45,636 nucleotides of DNA from JBBDIM01 sp040880405 (GCA_040880405.1 JBBDIM010000034.1:1-45636), one strand, 5' to 3'; numbered from the stretch's first letter, positions 1-9,396 are shown. The notes: generated by a model not told the origin, from the letters alone. Numbers and translations are program-made.

Positions 1-165
1 ATTGAAAAATGACAAATGGAAATTGCAAAATAAAAGCGGAAGGGCGCGAGCCCTCCGGTTTTTGGCGTGAAACTCTTTCAATGGCAATGCCGTCTCGAGG
101 AACCCAAACCGGCATCCGGACTTTTCGCAAGAGCCAGAATCATCTCACGCTTCTCATGCGCCCGG
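1..165 (+). repeat. Dispersed repeat, family A, copy 1
   Basis: This gene-free stretch resembles, in the same orientation, the stretch near 19628-19790. Both contain GCAAAATAAAAGCGGAAGGG, then a diverged but alignable segment of about 120 bases (shared words include GGCGTGA, CAATGGCAA and GGAACCC). The short end is also found inverted at 20181-20222. No coding potential was accepted here. The copy may begin before the window. Positions 166-394 hold a short AGACGCAGAGAA word typical of planctomycete intergenic DNA and nothing else I can name. Confidence 0.6.
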
Positions 166-394
166 TTCAAAGGGGCCACGGCTCAGCGTTCCAGCCCCGA
201 CACAGAAAGATGGGGCAGGAAACCGCCGAGACGCAGAGAAATCGGGAAGCTGTTTTCCCGTTGTCGCTGAGAGAAATGTCCCCCTAAGCGTTTCGTCGGG
301 AGTTCACGTCGTGGATCTACCACGCGACCGCAAGGTATCCGCCAAGGGCCCGGCATGGCGACTCCTGGCCAGCGGTGAGCGTCCTCGCTCCTGC

Positions 395-832
395 TCAGTC
401 GACCGTGTCTTTTCGGGTCAACCCACGGTCGGCTGAGCAACTCCCGGCACCGTGGAGGAATAGATAAAGCGACCCGAGCAGCATCGCCCAGTCGGTTCGC
501 ATGGCGTGGGCCATTTCCCAAAAGCCGTCGTCGGCCAACATCGGCAGTTTGGTGGTCCCAAGGGCGACCAACATGATCACGATCAAGGGGATCGAGGCCA
601 GCCGGGTCAACAGGCCAATCACGATCAAAGTCCCGCACAGCACTTCGAACGTGCCCACCAGGTAGCCCAAGGTCTCCGGCTCTGGGAGGCCGATCTTCTC
701 AAACCGGCCGGCACCCCGCTGATCAGGGAACATGAATTTCTGGAGTCCTTCCGAAAGAAACACAAGCCCCACCATCAACCGGATGAGCAAAAGAGAGCAG
801 GGGGCGGTGGTTCGCAGGAGACGTTTGAACAT
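395..832 (-). CDS. DoxX family membrane protein
   Basis: A 145-residue protein with four hydrophobic segments, in the DoxX/SURF4-like layout. The first segment carries LIRLMVGLVFLSEGLQKF, the usual opening of this family, and is followed by the GTFEVLCGTLIVIGLLTR stretch. DoxX proteins are small inner-membrane proteins; some are linked to thiol or sulfur redox work, but the activity of this one cannot be read from sequence. The start at 832 is chosen because the protein then opens with MFKRLLRTT and runs straight into the first membrane segment; a longer reading to 928 only adds an unlikely polar leader. It lies about 105 bases downstream of the PepSY gene on the same strand and is probably the last gene of that cluster. 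Confidence 0.85.
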   Translation of the reverse strand: MFKRLLRTTAPCSLLLIRLMVGLVFLSEGLQKFMFPDQRGAGRFEKIGLPEPETLGYLVGTFEVLCGTLIVIGLLTRLASIPLIVIMLVALGTTKLPMLADDGFWEMAHAMRTDWAMLLGSLYLFLHGAGSCSADRGLTRKDTVD

Positions 833-937
833 GATTGCCAAGCTATGGGAAGACGATTGCCGTATGCACAATGAACACACCGAGGCCAACTTCAGCCTGC
901 TCCACGAGATCGCGTTTTCGCTGCTCAATCCCTTTGG

Positions 938-2365
938 CTACGCGGGTTGGGAAGTTTTGGTTCGTTGAATTCGGGAGACGATCCAGTCGAGCAGAACGAT
1001 TGCCAACACGGACAATCCAAACGTGGGCAGGATGAAGCAAAGGACCGCAATCGTACCCCAGACCCCCATGGAAACGCCACCGGGGATCGGGGTAGCTGGA
1101 AAGCCTGTCTTGCCTTTGGGACGTCGCTTCCACCACATCCAGATTCCCGTGAAGGGCATCGCAACGAGAATCAGGCACGCCACCAGCCAAATAATCTTGG
1201 ATGTCATCCCGACAACACTGCCTACGTGCAGCGGATAAGCCCAAGTGTGCCACCAATAGCGATCGTTGTTCCAAAGGTCGCTCATCTCCATGGCTTCTCC
1301 TGAGTCGCGATGGAGCTTCAGACCGGTCGAATCCATTGCGCCGTACGTTCCCCGCGCGTAATCGTTGATCGCGGATAACTCGTAGTGGTCCTCCGATTTG
1401 CTGGGAAGAGTGAGCGTGACGTCACGATCCGGGTACAATTCTCGAGCCTTCGTAATGGCCGCTTGAAGCTCGAACGTCGGCGGAACATAGGACTCTTCAG
1501 CTTCGTCCGATTTCGAACGGCGCCCGCGCGATTCCGATTCTTCCTGGACAACTTCGCTGCCGATGATCGGATTGGTAACGTAATAGAAGGATTCCCCCCA
1601 GACCAATGTATAGAATAAGCCTGAGATAAGGATGATCATGCAGATCGGTGCCAAATAAATCCCCGGGACAGTGTGGAGATCGCGGAGCACCGTATAAAAG
1701 TTGCCCGACAACCGCGGAATCCAAACCCCTTTGACTTTTTCTTTTTTCCGTGGCCACCAGAGGTAGAAGCCGCTAATGACCAAAATCACCGTCCAGGTGG
1801 TGCATAGCTCGACGACAATTCGCCCGGTTGTTCCCGCCAGCAGGCGGCGGTGAATATCGAGGACCGTGCGAAAGAAAGCACCAACTTGATCCGGGCCACT
1901 TTCGATTTGCCGCACTTTCGCCGTGTAGGGATCGACATAAACAGACGTACCGCGTCCTCGGCGTCCCCTTTCTTCCTTTTCCCCTTCCTCTTTTGGCGGA
2001 GTAACGCTAACAACGGAGGTTCGCCACGGGTCGGCGTGCATGGTAATTCGTGTAGCCTTACCGCCAGGGATTGCATCTTCCGCACTCATCAGAATCGCGG
2101 CGTAATCGGCTGGCTCAGCAATGGACTCAACGAATACTTTTTCCTGATGGATATAGTCACTCGTTTCCGCGGCGAACATATAGATGGCCCCGGTAATCGT
2201 AACCACCATGAGAAAAGGGGTGACGATCATCCCCGCATAGAAATGCCAGCGCCACATCATGCGATATAACGATGTTGACTCCGGATGCTTCTTAGGTTGC
2301 AAGGACTTGGCGGGTGCCTGATCCGCGGTATCGGCCGGATCTGTTTTAACCACGTCTACGGACAT
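938..2365 (-). CDS. PepSY-associated transmembrane protein (PiuB/FoxB-like)
   Basis: A 475-residue inner-membrane protein with the PepSY_TM layout. The first membrane helix is near residues 38-62 (WRWHFYAGMIVTPFLMVV), then an extracytoplasmic PepSY region, a central membrane pair (VILVISGFYLWWPRKK near 210, APICMIILISGLFYTLVW near 250), a second PepSY region, and C-terminal helices ending in a KRRPKGK loop. Relatives include PiuB and the iron-siderophore reductase FoxB, so a role in iron uptake or electron transfer across the membrane is possible but not shown. A low-complexity charged insert (EEGEKEERGRRGRG) sits in the first periplasmic part. It follows the lipoprotein gene by 108 bases and precedes the DoxX gene. 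Confidence 0.85.
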   Translation of the reverse strand: MSVDVVKTDPADTADQAPAKSLQPKKHPESTSLYRMMWRWHFYAGMIVTPFLMVVTITGAIYMFAAETSDYIHQEKVFVESIAEPADYAAILMSAEDAIPGGKATRITMHADPWRTSVVSVTPPKEEGEKEERGRRGRGTSVYVDPYTAKVRQIESGPDQVGAFFRTVLDIHRRLLAGTTGRIVVELCTTWTVILVISGFYLWWPRKKEKVKGVWIPRLSGNFYTVLRDLHTVPGIYLAPICMIILISGLFYTLVWGESFYYVTNPIIGSEVVQEESESRGRRSKSDEAEESYVPPTFELQAAITKARELYPDRDVTLTLPSKSEDHYELSAINDYARGTYGAMDSTGLKLHRDSGEAMEMSDLWNNDRYWWHTWAYPLHVGSVVGMTSKIIWLVACLILVAMPFTGIWMWWKRRPKGKTGFPATPIPGGVSMGVWGTIAVLCFILPTFGLSVLAIVLLDWIVSRIQRTKTSQPA

Positions 2366-2473
2366 CGGTGCTCTCCATATCGCCGAACCTCAAGGCATCG
2401 AGTCTCAGCGTGTCACCTGATAATGGGAAGGGTGGAAATGAGTCGTGATCGAGGAAAAAGGGAGTGAACCCGT

Positions 2474-2977
2474 TTAGCCCGGATCATCGAATGGTGTCGG
2501 CTTGCGTGAAGTGCGACTGGGGGCGGAGGCCACCTTGGCACCCTTCACCTCAATGGGCGGCAGTTCGGTGGTTTCTTCGGTGATGTTGAAGGTCCACTCC
2601 GATTTGTCCGGATTGGTATAGGCACTTCCCAATTGATCCGGCGAGCCCATCACAGATGGGTTTATCTGCCAGACGAAAGTCGCCTGATACTCGCCGACAG
2701 GGGCTCCATCGTCCTTGGTATACGTCCGCAGTCGATAGGTTCCGTTCTCGTCGGTGACCCCCCATGGCTTCGACTCGCGAATGTCGATGTCTTCACCCTT
2801 GGGGTGCAACGTAACAACAGCACCCTTGGCGGGCTTACCGTTGATGGTAAGCATGCCATGAACCGGCTGCGTTTCGGTTTGCCATTCGGGTTGGCTGGTG
2901 CAGCCTGCTCCCAAAAGGAGGAGGCTGCTCAAGATAATCGCTTGCGTCCGCGAAGAGGTGGGAGATTTCGTGTGCAT
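2474..2977 (-). CDS. Planctomycete lipoprotein with a carboxypeptidase-regulatory-like fold
   Basis: A 167-residue secreted lipoprotein. The N-terminus has a hydrophobic stretch followed by the lipobox LGAGC, so the mature protein would be lipid-anchored at the cysteine near residue 26. The body has the pattern PVHGMLTINGKPAKGAVVTL ... TDENGTYRLRTYTKDDGAPVGEY, a beta-sandwich of the transthyretin/CarboxypepD_reg kind that is very common next to DUF1559 genes in planctomycetes. No catalytic residues are visible. Its start codon overlaps the stop codon of the upstream DUF1559 gene by one base (TAATG), so the two are translationally coupled. The function is unknown; a structural or surface role fits the fold. 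Confidence 0.85.
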   Translation of the reverse strand: MHTKSPTSSRTQAIILSSLLLLGAGCTSQPEWQTETQPVHGMLTINGKPAKGAVVTLHPKGEDIDIRESKPWGVTDENGTYRLRTYTKDDGAPVGEYQATFVWQINPSVMGSPDQLGSAYTNPDKSEWTFNITEETTELPPIEVKGAKVASAPSRTSRKPTPFDDPG

Positions 2978-3876
2978 TAGTACTCTCCCAGGATTTCGTT
3001 GCCGTTGATCGATGTGAAAGCCGTGACATTGTCGAATGAGATCGTCTCCGGGATAAATCGAACCGATGCGTCGGCCAGGCCGAGTTGGACACCGCCCGGG
3101 TGGAAGGAATAGGGGGCAGCAAACCAGTTACTCACATTTACTACTTGGTTGCCGGTCCAGTAGACGGTCGTGATATCGTTCGCGGACGCGTCATACTCCA
3201 CATTGCAAGCAAACATCCAGCCGGCGTTGCTGCGCGAGGTCCAGCCATCTTTACTCGTGCCGAAGTTATGGTCATACCCACTGCGGCCCGGATTGCGTTT
3301 GCCGGCGGCCCACCAGTCGGCACGGCCCGCCGACTCGTACGTCATGCATGTGTTGCTGGTGCCATCGGTAATGTCTCGCATCTTGTAGGGACCGGTGCCC
3401 TGGAACAGAGAGTTGGTGAACTCCCAGTTTGTCGCGTTTCGCAGCACGGAGTAGTCCGTTGTTTCGAAGCCATTTTCACTCAAAACGTTCCCGGCAGAAG
3501 GATTTGATGGGCATACGAACGCTTCCGGCATTTCCGCCGCCAGATCAAGGTTTGTTCCCTCGTTCCAATCGAGGGTGTAGTCATAGCGATCCTGCAGATT
3601 GCCATGTTCCATCATCGCCAGAATGGCCACGGACCAGTTGGCTGAATTGTCTTGCCAGGTAATCGGAAAGCTGAGAAAGGTGTCGTGATAGTTGTGCATC
3701 GCGATCCCGATCTGCTTGATGTTGTTGGTGCATTGAATTCGCCGAGCCGCTTCCCGCGCCTGCTGCACCGCTGGCAACAACAGGGCGACCAGCACGCCGA
3801 TAATCGCAATGACAACCAACAACTCAACCAGCGTGAACGCACGGCGAGAGGACATTTCAAAAAATCTCGAGCGCAT
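2977..3876 (-). CDS. DUF1559 prepilin-like protein
   Basis: A 299-residue protein with a type IV pilin-like N-terminus: SSRRAFTLVELLVVIAIIG, where the residue before FTLVE is Ala rather than the usual Gly. The next part, ALLLPAVQQAREAARR and CTNNIKQIGIAMHNYHDT, is the DUF1559 signature that planctomycetes carry in many copies. The C-terminal region has FHPGGVQLGLADASVRFI, the family's closing motif. These proteins are probably handled by a prepilin peptidase and end up in a pseudopilus or at the cell surface; the exact role is not known. The start at 3876 is preceded by AGGGG at a good distance. It is the first gene of the cluster with the lipoprotein, PepSY and DoxX genes. Confidence 0.93.
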   Translation of the reverse strand: MRSRFFEMSSRRAFTLVELLVVIAIIGVLVALLLPAVQQAREAARRIQCTNNIKQIGIAMHNYHDTFLSFPITWQDNSANWSVAILAMMEHGNLQDRYDYTLDWNEGTNLDLAAEMPEAFVCPSNPSAGNVLSENGFETTDYSVLRNATNWEFTNSLFQGTGPYKMRDITDGTSNTCMTYESAGRADWWAAGKRNPGRSGYDHNFGTSKDGWTSRSNAGWMFACNVEYDASANDITTVYWTGNQVVNVSNWFAAPYSFHPGGVQLGLADASVRFIPETISFDNVTAFTSINGNEILGEY

Positions 3877-4298
3877 TTCATTCCCCTAATGGAAGAAAAC
3901 AGAAACGGTGGTGGTAGATTCCCGGACTCGCCACAAACAACGTGAAGCGAGTCAAATTCAAACGGTGGATTTCGTTTTGGGAAAGCGCCGTGAGCGTTAG
4001 GCTTTCGAGGGCAAAGAGAGCTTTGTTTGAATCTCCCTAAGAGCCCATCACGGCAGCACCTACATTTAGAAATCAGCGTTAACGTGTACTTCGCCTCGAC
4101 GTCAATGATCCCGAGTCTCAGTATCACCAAGCGACCAATCTACCCTCTCCAGTCCAATCCGTAAATAGTCGGCAGGACTTTTTTTCAAAGTGCGTTCGAT
4201 CCGTCCAGCGATTCTCGCTGCTAAAAGGAGCCTCGATTCCCCTCGTGAGAGCAAAGTTTGCGGTCAGCGCGTCAATTCTGATGGCACGTGAAATCCCT

Positions 4299-4327
4299 TT
4301 GAAATCGGCGACGGGGCCGCTTACAAT
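4299..4327 (+). promoter_or_regulatory. Sigma-70-type promoter for the Gfo/Idh gene
   Basis: TTGAAA at 4299-4304 and TACAAT at 4322-4327 are separated by exactly 17 bases. The site faces the exported oxidoreductase gene starting at 4403, giving a leader of roughly 70 bases. The rest of the 526-base divergent spacer (3877-4402) shows no further feature I can support. Confidence 0.6.
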
Positions 4328-4402
4328 CGAAGTTGGTTTTTGGGACCGCCCACAACTTTCCCACCTGGGTCCCTCCCTCCACTCGCTTGAAGGTTTTTCA
4401 TC

Positions 4403-5440
4403 ATGAGTCTCCTAGGTTTGGGTCGTATCACTCGGATTGGGCTGATTGCCTGTGTTAGTTTGGTGGCCAATTTTGCTTTGCTAGGATTTTGTTCGATGGC
4501 CCACGCGGAAATTCGGATCGGCATCATCGGCCTCGATACCTCCCACGCCCCGGCTTTCGCCAAACTGTTGAATGCCGAAGACGCGGCGGAAGAGATCTCC
4601 GGTTGTAAGGTGGTGGCGGCCTATCCTCATGGCAGCGCGGACATCGAGTCCTCCGCGAGCCGGATTCCCGCCTACACCCAGGAATTCAAAAAGATGGGGA
4701 TCGAAATCGTCGATTCGATTCCCGCGCTGCTCGAAAAGGTGGACGCCGTGCTGCTGGAAACCAACGACGGTCGCCCCCACTTGGAGCAGCTCATCCCGGT
4801 CCTCAAGGCGGGCAAGCCCTGCTTTGTCGATAAACCGTTCGCCGGCAGTTTGACCGACGCCATTGCGATGTACGACCTGGCCAAGAAGCACAACGTGGCG
4901 ATCTTCTCCTCCTCCAGCCTCCGCTATGGCACCGGGGCCCAGGAGATCCGCGGTGGCAGTCTAGGCAAAGTGCTTGGTGCCGACGCGTACAGCCCCTGCT
5001 CCCTGGAAGCGACCCACCCCGACCTCTTCTGGTATGGGATTCATGGGGTTGAGAGCCTGTTCACCGTCATGGGCACCGGGTGTGAGACCGTGACGCGGGC
5101 CTCGACCGACGATACCGATCTGGTGGTTGGCGTATGGGACGGCGGCCGAGTCGGCACCTTCCGTGGCCTCCGAGCCGGCAAACGAGGCTATGGCGGCACC
5201 GCCTTTGGCGAAAAAGGAACGGCACAGATTGATGGGTACATGGGGTACCGTCCACTGCTGGTCGAGATCGTGAAGTTCTTCCGTACCGGCGATGTTCCCA
5301 TCTCTGCGGAAGAAACCCTGGAAATCTACGCCTTCATGGAAGCGGCCGACGAAAGCAAACGACAGGGTGGCGTGCCGGTGAGCATTCAAGAGGTGATGGA
5401 AAAGGCCAAAGCGGCCAAGCCATCGGTCGCGATTGAGTAA
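4403..5440 (+). CDS. Exported Gfo/Idh/MocA family oxidoreductase-like protein
   Basis: A 345-residue protein. The first 36 residues form a Sec-type signal peptide ending at AHA, without a twin-arginine pair. The mature part opens with EIRIGIIGLDTSHAPAF, a Rossmann beta-alpha-beta start in which the third glycine of the usual GxGxxG motif is replaced. Near residue 145 it has FVDKPFAGS, equivalent to the EKP motif of the family, followed by SSSSLRYG. The C-terminus has the EIVKFFRTGDVPIS and ETLEIYAFMEAA motifs of planctomycete members. NAD(P)-linked sugar or inositol dehydrogenation is the family role; the substrate is unknown. Export is odd for a dinucleotide enzyme. It appears to be transcribed alone from its own promoter. 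Confidence 0.88.
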   Translation: MSLLGLGRITRIGLIACVSLVANFALLGFCSMAHAEIRIGIIGLDTSHAPAFAKLLNAEDAAEEISGCKVVAAYPHGSADIESSASRIPAYTQEFKKMGIEIVDSIPALLEKVDAVLLETNDGRPHLEQLIPVLKAGKPCFVDKPFAGSLTDAIAMYDLAKKHNVAIFSSSSLRYGTGAQEIRGGSLGKVLGADAYSPCSLEATHPDLFWYGIHGVESLFTVMGTGCETVTRASTDDTDLVVGVWDGGRVGTFRGLRAGKRGYGGTAFGEKGTAQIDGYMGYRPLLVEIVKFFRTGDVPISAEETLEIYAFMEAADESKRQGGVPVSIQEVMEKAKAAKPSVAIE

Positions 5441-5483
5441 GGCCAGCCCCATAGCCCCATTCGCTTAGAACGCGGGGAAATCC

Positions 5484-5604
5484 CGTAGCCACGCTCGCGT
5501 AGAGCGTGGGAGAACTGCGGGTAAGGATGGCCCTACGGGGCAACGCGGGTTAGCACTTCCCCTACGCTGTGGCCAGCGTGGCTACGACGCGTAGAGCGTG
5601 GGAG
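5484..5604. repeat. GTAGCCACG hairpin repeat, copy 1
   Basis: It opens with GTAGCCACGCTCGCGTAGAG and includes CCAGCGTGGCTACG near 5573-5587, so the ends are inverted repeats of each other, and a partial extra arm (GTAGAGCGTGGGAG) follows. The same family is at 9929, 13097, 13230, 38399 and 40418. The spacer 5441-5878 holds this repeat and no gene; the region 5605-5878 has no recognised feature. Confidence 0.7.
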
Positions 5605-5878
5605 ACCCGCGGGAGAAGGATCCACGGCGGGGGAAGTGGATTCGCGGTTCACGCGTTTCGCCAGGGCCGAGGGGGCTTCCGTGATTGCAGTGGATGCCTG
5701 GGGAGTGTTAAATCTAGGATTAGTGCGCCTGCCAGAACCTTGACAACGCGCACCCCACCCCCTATGTTGCCCGCTGGTATCATCCGCATGCAGGATGGCT
5801 CTGGATCAAACAGGAATCGTGCCACCACCGTAGTTTACCTGACGTAAACCCCGGGGCACGGTCTCGCTTAGGCAGATT

Positions 5879-8800
5879 ATGGACACGACAGTCTCGACGG
5901 ACCTCGGCATCGTTGCTCGCGAAGTGAACCTTCCCTTGGAGAAGGTGCAACGCACAATCGAGCTTTTGGATGATGGCAATACCGTACCGTTCATCACGCG
6001 GTATCGCAAGGATGAGACCGGCGGATTGGATGAACAGCAGATTCGCGATATCCAGTCTCGAGTCGGCAAGCTCCGCCAACTGAACGAGCGGAAGCGGACC
6101 ATCCTCAAGTCGATTCAGTCGCAAGACAAATTGACCGAGCAGTTGGCCCAGCAAATCCTGAAGGCGAGCACGCAAAAGCTGCTCGAGGATTTGTACCTTC
6201 CGTTCAAGCCCAAAAAGCAAACCTTGGCCACTCAGGCGAGGGAACGGGGCCTGGAGCCGTTGGCCGATACGATCCACCTTGCCACTGAGTCCGCCGGTGA
6301 ACTCGCGGACCTCGCGGCGAGTTTTGTCGACGCGGAAAAATCGCTGGCCGATGTCGATGCGGTCCTGCAAGGGGTCCGGTTCATCATCGCCGAGCGGATG
6401 TCGGAGCATGTCAGCTTGCGGGGTAAGCTGCGGAAGTTCTTCTGGAAGACCGGCACGCTGACCAGCACGCGGATCGAAAGCTCTGCCGATTCCGGCAAAC
6501 CCGGTGATGAAGCGGACGATCATGACGACGTGGCGGAGGCGATGGAGGCCCCGAAAACGGAGACCCCAGTAGCCGTCGCTCCCGCATCCGAGGAAGCGAC
6601 CGAGCCGACCAGCCCACCGGTCAGCGGCGAAGTCACGGAGACATCAGCCGAGCCCGCCACGGCCAGTGCGTCGATCGAGCCCGATACCCTTTCGGGAGAA
6701 GTTGAACCAACCGCGGAAGCCCCCGTAACGCCCGCACCGTCAGCTTCGGATGCCGTTGCAAGCCCGGAAACGCCCGCAGCTCCCGCGGAATCACCCGCTG
6801 CTGAGCCCGCGACTCCCCAGCCCGCCACCAAGGCCTCCGGCAAGAAGGAAGCCAAGAAGCCGACCATCCAAGAGATTCGCCGCGAGAAACGGCGGCGACA
6901 GAAAGACAAGGAACGCGCCAAAAAAGACAAAGCCTTCCGCGACTACTACGACTACCGTGAGCCGGTCTCCAAGATCCCACCCCACCGCGTGTTGGCGATC
7001 AACCGCGGAGACCGGACCCGATTCCTGAAGGTCCGGATCGAGGTCGATCTCGAAAAACTGAACGAACTGGCCGAACAGACCGTCGTCCCGGTCGAACACC
7101 CCTACGCCGATTTCCTCAGAACCTGCCTGAAAGACAGCCTCAACCGGCTGGTCCTCTCCAGCATCGAACGAGAAATCCGCCGCGAGCTGACCGACAAGGC
7201 AGAGAACCACGCGATCGAGGTCTTCGCCTGGAATCTGCGTAAACTCCTGCTCCAACCGCCGGTCCGGGGCAAACGGGTGTTGGCCATCGATCCTGGTTTC
7301 CGCAGCGGCTGTAAGCTGGTCGCCTTGGATCCATTCGGCAAAGTGCTGGGGACCGGTGTGGTCCATTTGATCGGCCCGGAAGACCGCGTGAAGCGGAGCC
7401 GCGGCCGGATCGTCGAGATGATCAAGCAGTTCAACGCCCAGATCGTGGCGATCGGCAACGGCACCGCCTGCCGCGAGACCGAGAACATCGTGGCGGAGGC
7501 GATCGCCACGGAGTTGTCCGATCGCGATGTCTGCTATTTGGTGGTCAACGAGGCAGGGGCGAGTGTCTACTCCACCAGTGACATCGGGCGGGAAGAATTC
7601 CCCAAGTTCGACGCCACCATCCGCGGCACAGTCAGCATCGGTCGCCGCTTGCTCGACCCGCTCTCGGAGCTAGTCAAAATCAATCCGTCGAACATCGGCG
7701 TCGGACTGTACCAGCACGACGTGAAGGCAAAGCACCTGCAGGACTCGCTGGACGATGTCGTCGAATCGTGCGTGAACTATGTCGGCGTCGACGTCAACTC
7801 CGCCAGCCCCGCACTGCTCAGTTATGTCTCTGGGCTCAACGCCCTAACCGCCCGGCGAATATTTGAGTATCGCCAGGCAAAAGGACCGTTCCGCTCGCGG
7901 GAAGATCTCAAGAGTGTCCCCGGCGTGGGAGAGGCCAGCTTTGTGCAAGCGGCGGGCTTCCTGAAAGTCAGTTCCGGCGAGAATCCGCTGGATGGCACCT
8001 GGATCCACCCGGAAAGCTACGGCGTGGCGACTCGGATTTTGGAGAAGCTGGGTGCCTCGCTCAGTGAGATCGCAACTCAGGCCCCGCCTGCACCGGCAGC
8101 CAGTACTCCTGCAGTCAGTGATCCGGTGGCGGTCCCTGCCGCCACGGAAACCGCGCCGGTTAGCGAAGTGGAAGCCTCTCCGGCTGACGTGACGCCGGAA
8201 TCCGCTGAACCACCCGCTCCGGCCGAAGCCTCGACGGCGGCCGTAATCCCCATGGCGACCACCGCGGAAACACTGTCGGAAGAGTCCGTCACGCAGGACG
8301 AGGCGACTGCTCAGAAAAAGGCGACCGCCGAGGGATCGGCACCTGAGGTGGCTTCCGAAGACACACCGACAGAAGCTCCCCCGACAGAGGCCGCGCCAGC
8401 GGAAGCAAGCGTCGAGCAAGAGGGTGCTGAGGAAGCCCCGCTGGTCGATGCGGCTTCGCAGGCACCCGCCACCGCGCCCACTCCGGTGCTGGTGAAGGAG
8501 AGCGAGCATAAGATCCTGGTCGACAAGATCAACCAGGTCGACCGCAAGCAACTGGCCGAGGAACTGGGGATTGGTGAACACCTCGCGGGGGACATCCTCA
8601 ACGCCTTGTCGCGGCCCGGCCGTGACCCCCGCGCCGATTTCCCGCCGCCGCTGTTCCGGACCGGGATCCTCAAGCTGGAGGACCTGGAACCTGGCATGGA
8701 GCTCAGCGGCACGGTCTTGAACGTGGTCGACTTCGGGGCGTTCGTCGATATCGGCCTGCACGACAGCGGTATGGTCCATATCAGCCGTCTGGCCGATCGC

Positions 8801-9214
8801 TACGTGAGCGACCCGCACGAGGTCGTGAGTGTAGGGGATGTTCTGAAGGTGTGGGTGATCGAGATCGACAAAGAGCGCCGCCGCGTGTCGCTCACCGCGA
8901 TCGATCCGGCCATCACGCGTGACAAGCCGCGGACCGAGCAAGCCCCTCGCCGCGAGAAGACCGATCGACCGGCGCGTCAGCGTCGGCCCGCCAAGGCCAA
9001 GCAAGGTCAGGGTCAGGGTCAGTACGCCGGTGGTAGCAAAGGCAAACCGAAGACCGGCGGGCGGCCACCTCGCCAGCATCAGTCGAAACCGAAAGCCGCG
9101 CCGGCCAAGCCGATTAGCGAGGCGATGAAAGAAGGGAAAGAGCCCCTCCGCTCGTTCGGCGACTTGCAGCAGTTCTTCGAAAGCAACAAGAAGGACAAAA
9201 AAGGGGGCAAGTAG
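5879..9214 (+). CDS. tex: Tex family RNA-binding transcription accessory protein with long insertions
   Basis: An 1111-residue Tex protein; the Escherichia coli form has about 770. The Tex N-terminal helical domain covers about 1-200 (PFITRYRKDETGGLDE). A first Ala/Pro/Glu/Thr-rich stretch fills about 200-327, followed by a basic helix and the FRDYYDYREPVSKIPPHR motif. The YqgF/RNase H-like domain starts near 466 (VLAIDPGFRSGCK) and includes VNEAGASVYS. The helix-hairpin-helix part lies at about 650-705 (SVPGVGEASF, GENPLDGTWIHPE). A second Pro/Ala/Glu-rich stretch covers about 733-874, before the GRDPRADFPPPLF wedge motif. The S1 RNA-binding domain is at about 930-1008 (VVDFGAFVDIG), and a Lys/Arg/Gln-rich tail ends the protein. 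Tex binds nucleic acid and affects transcription and RNA handling. It probably stands alone. Confidence 0.95.
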   Translation: MDTTVSTDLGIVAREVNLPLEKVQRTIELLDDGNTVPFITRYRKDETGGLDEQQIRDIQSRVGKLRQLNERKRTILKSIQSQDKLTEQLAQQILKASTQKLLEDLYLPFKPKKQTLATQARERGLEPLADTIHLATESAGELADLAASFVDAEKSLADVDAVLQGVRFIIAERMSEHVSLRGKLRKFFWKTGTLTSTRIESSADSGKPGDEADDHDDVAEAMEAPKTETPVAVAPASEEATEPTSPPVSGEVTETSAEPATASASIEPDTLSGEVEPTAEAPVTPAPSASDAVASPETPAAPAESPAAEPATPQPATKASGKKEAKKPTIQEIRREKRRRQKDKERAKKDKAFRDYYDYREPVSKIPPHRVLAINRGDRTRFLKVRIEVDLEKLNELAEQTVVPVEHPYADFLRTCLKDSLNRLVLSSIEREIRRELTDKAENHAIEVFAWNLRKLLLQPPVRGKRVLAIDPGFRSGCKLVALDPFGKVLGTGVVHLIGPEDRVKRSRGRIVEMIKQFNAQIVAIGNGTACRETENIVAEAIATELSDRDVCYLVVNEAGASVYSTSDIGREEFPKFDATIRGTVSIGRRLLDPLSELVKINPSNIGVGLYQHDVKAKHLQDSLDDVVESCVNYVGVDVNSASPALLSYVSGLNALTARRIFEYRQAKGPFRSREDLKSVPGVGEASFVQAAGFLKVSSGENPLDGTWIHPESYGVATRILEKLGASLSEIATQAPPAPAASTPAVSDPVAVPAATETAPVSEVEASPADVTPESAEPPAPAEASTAAVIPMATTAETLSEESVTQDEATAQKKATAEGSAPEVASEDTPTEAPPTEAAPAEASVEQEGAEEAPLVDAASQAPATAPTPVLVKESEHKILVDKINQVDRKQLAEELGIGEHLAGDILNALSRPGRDPRADFPPPLFRTGILKLEDLEPGMELSGTVLNVVDFGAFVDIGLHDSGMVHISRLADRYVSDPHEVVSVGDVLKVWVIEIDKERRRVSLTAIDPAITRDKPRTEQAPRREKTDRPARQRRPAKAKQGQGQGQYAGGSKGKPKTGGRPPRQHQSKPKAAPAKPISEAMKEGKEPLRSFGDLQQFFESNKKDKKGGK

Positions 9215-9244
9215 GCAAACCAGCCCCCCGCGGCGTACAATAAG

Positions 9245-9344
9245 NNNNNNNNNNNNNNNNNNNNNNNNNNNNNNNNNNNNNNNNNNNNNNNNNNNNNNNN
9301 NNNNNNNNNNNNNNNNNNNNNNNNNNNNNNNNNNNNNNNNNNNN
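9245..9344. other. Assembly gap of 100 N
   Basis: Exactly 100 unknown bases, the conventional filler for a scaffold join of unknown size. It begins 30 bases after the stop codon of tex, just after TACAATAAG, which could be a promoter -10 cut by the gap. Sequence between tex and the next gene is therefore incomplete, and a small gene could be missing. Confidence 0.97.
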
Positions 9345-9396
9345 GGCGGCGGGGTCCGGAGAGACAAAATTTCGCATCAGGATGAATGGAACGGGG

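Noticed and set aside
7844..9367. A 507-codon open frame on the minus strand that crosses the run of N
   Set aside because: It is antisense to tex and includes unknown bases; no family motif is present.
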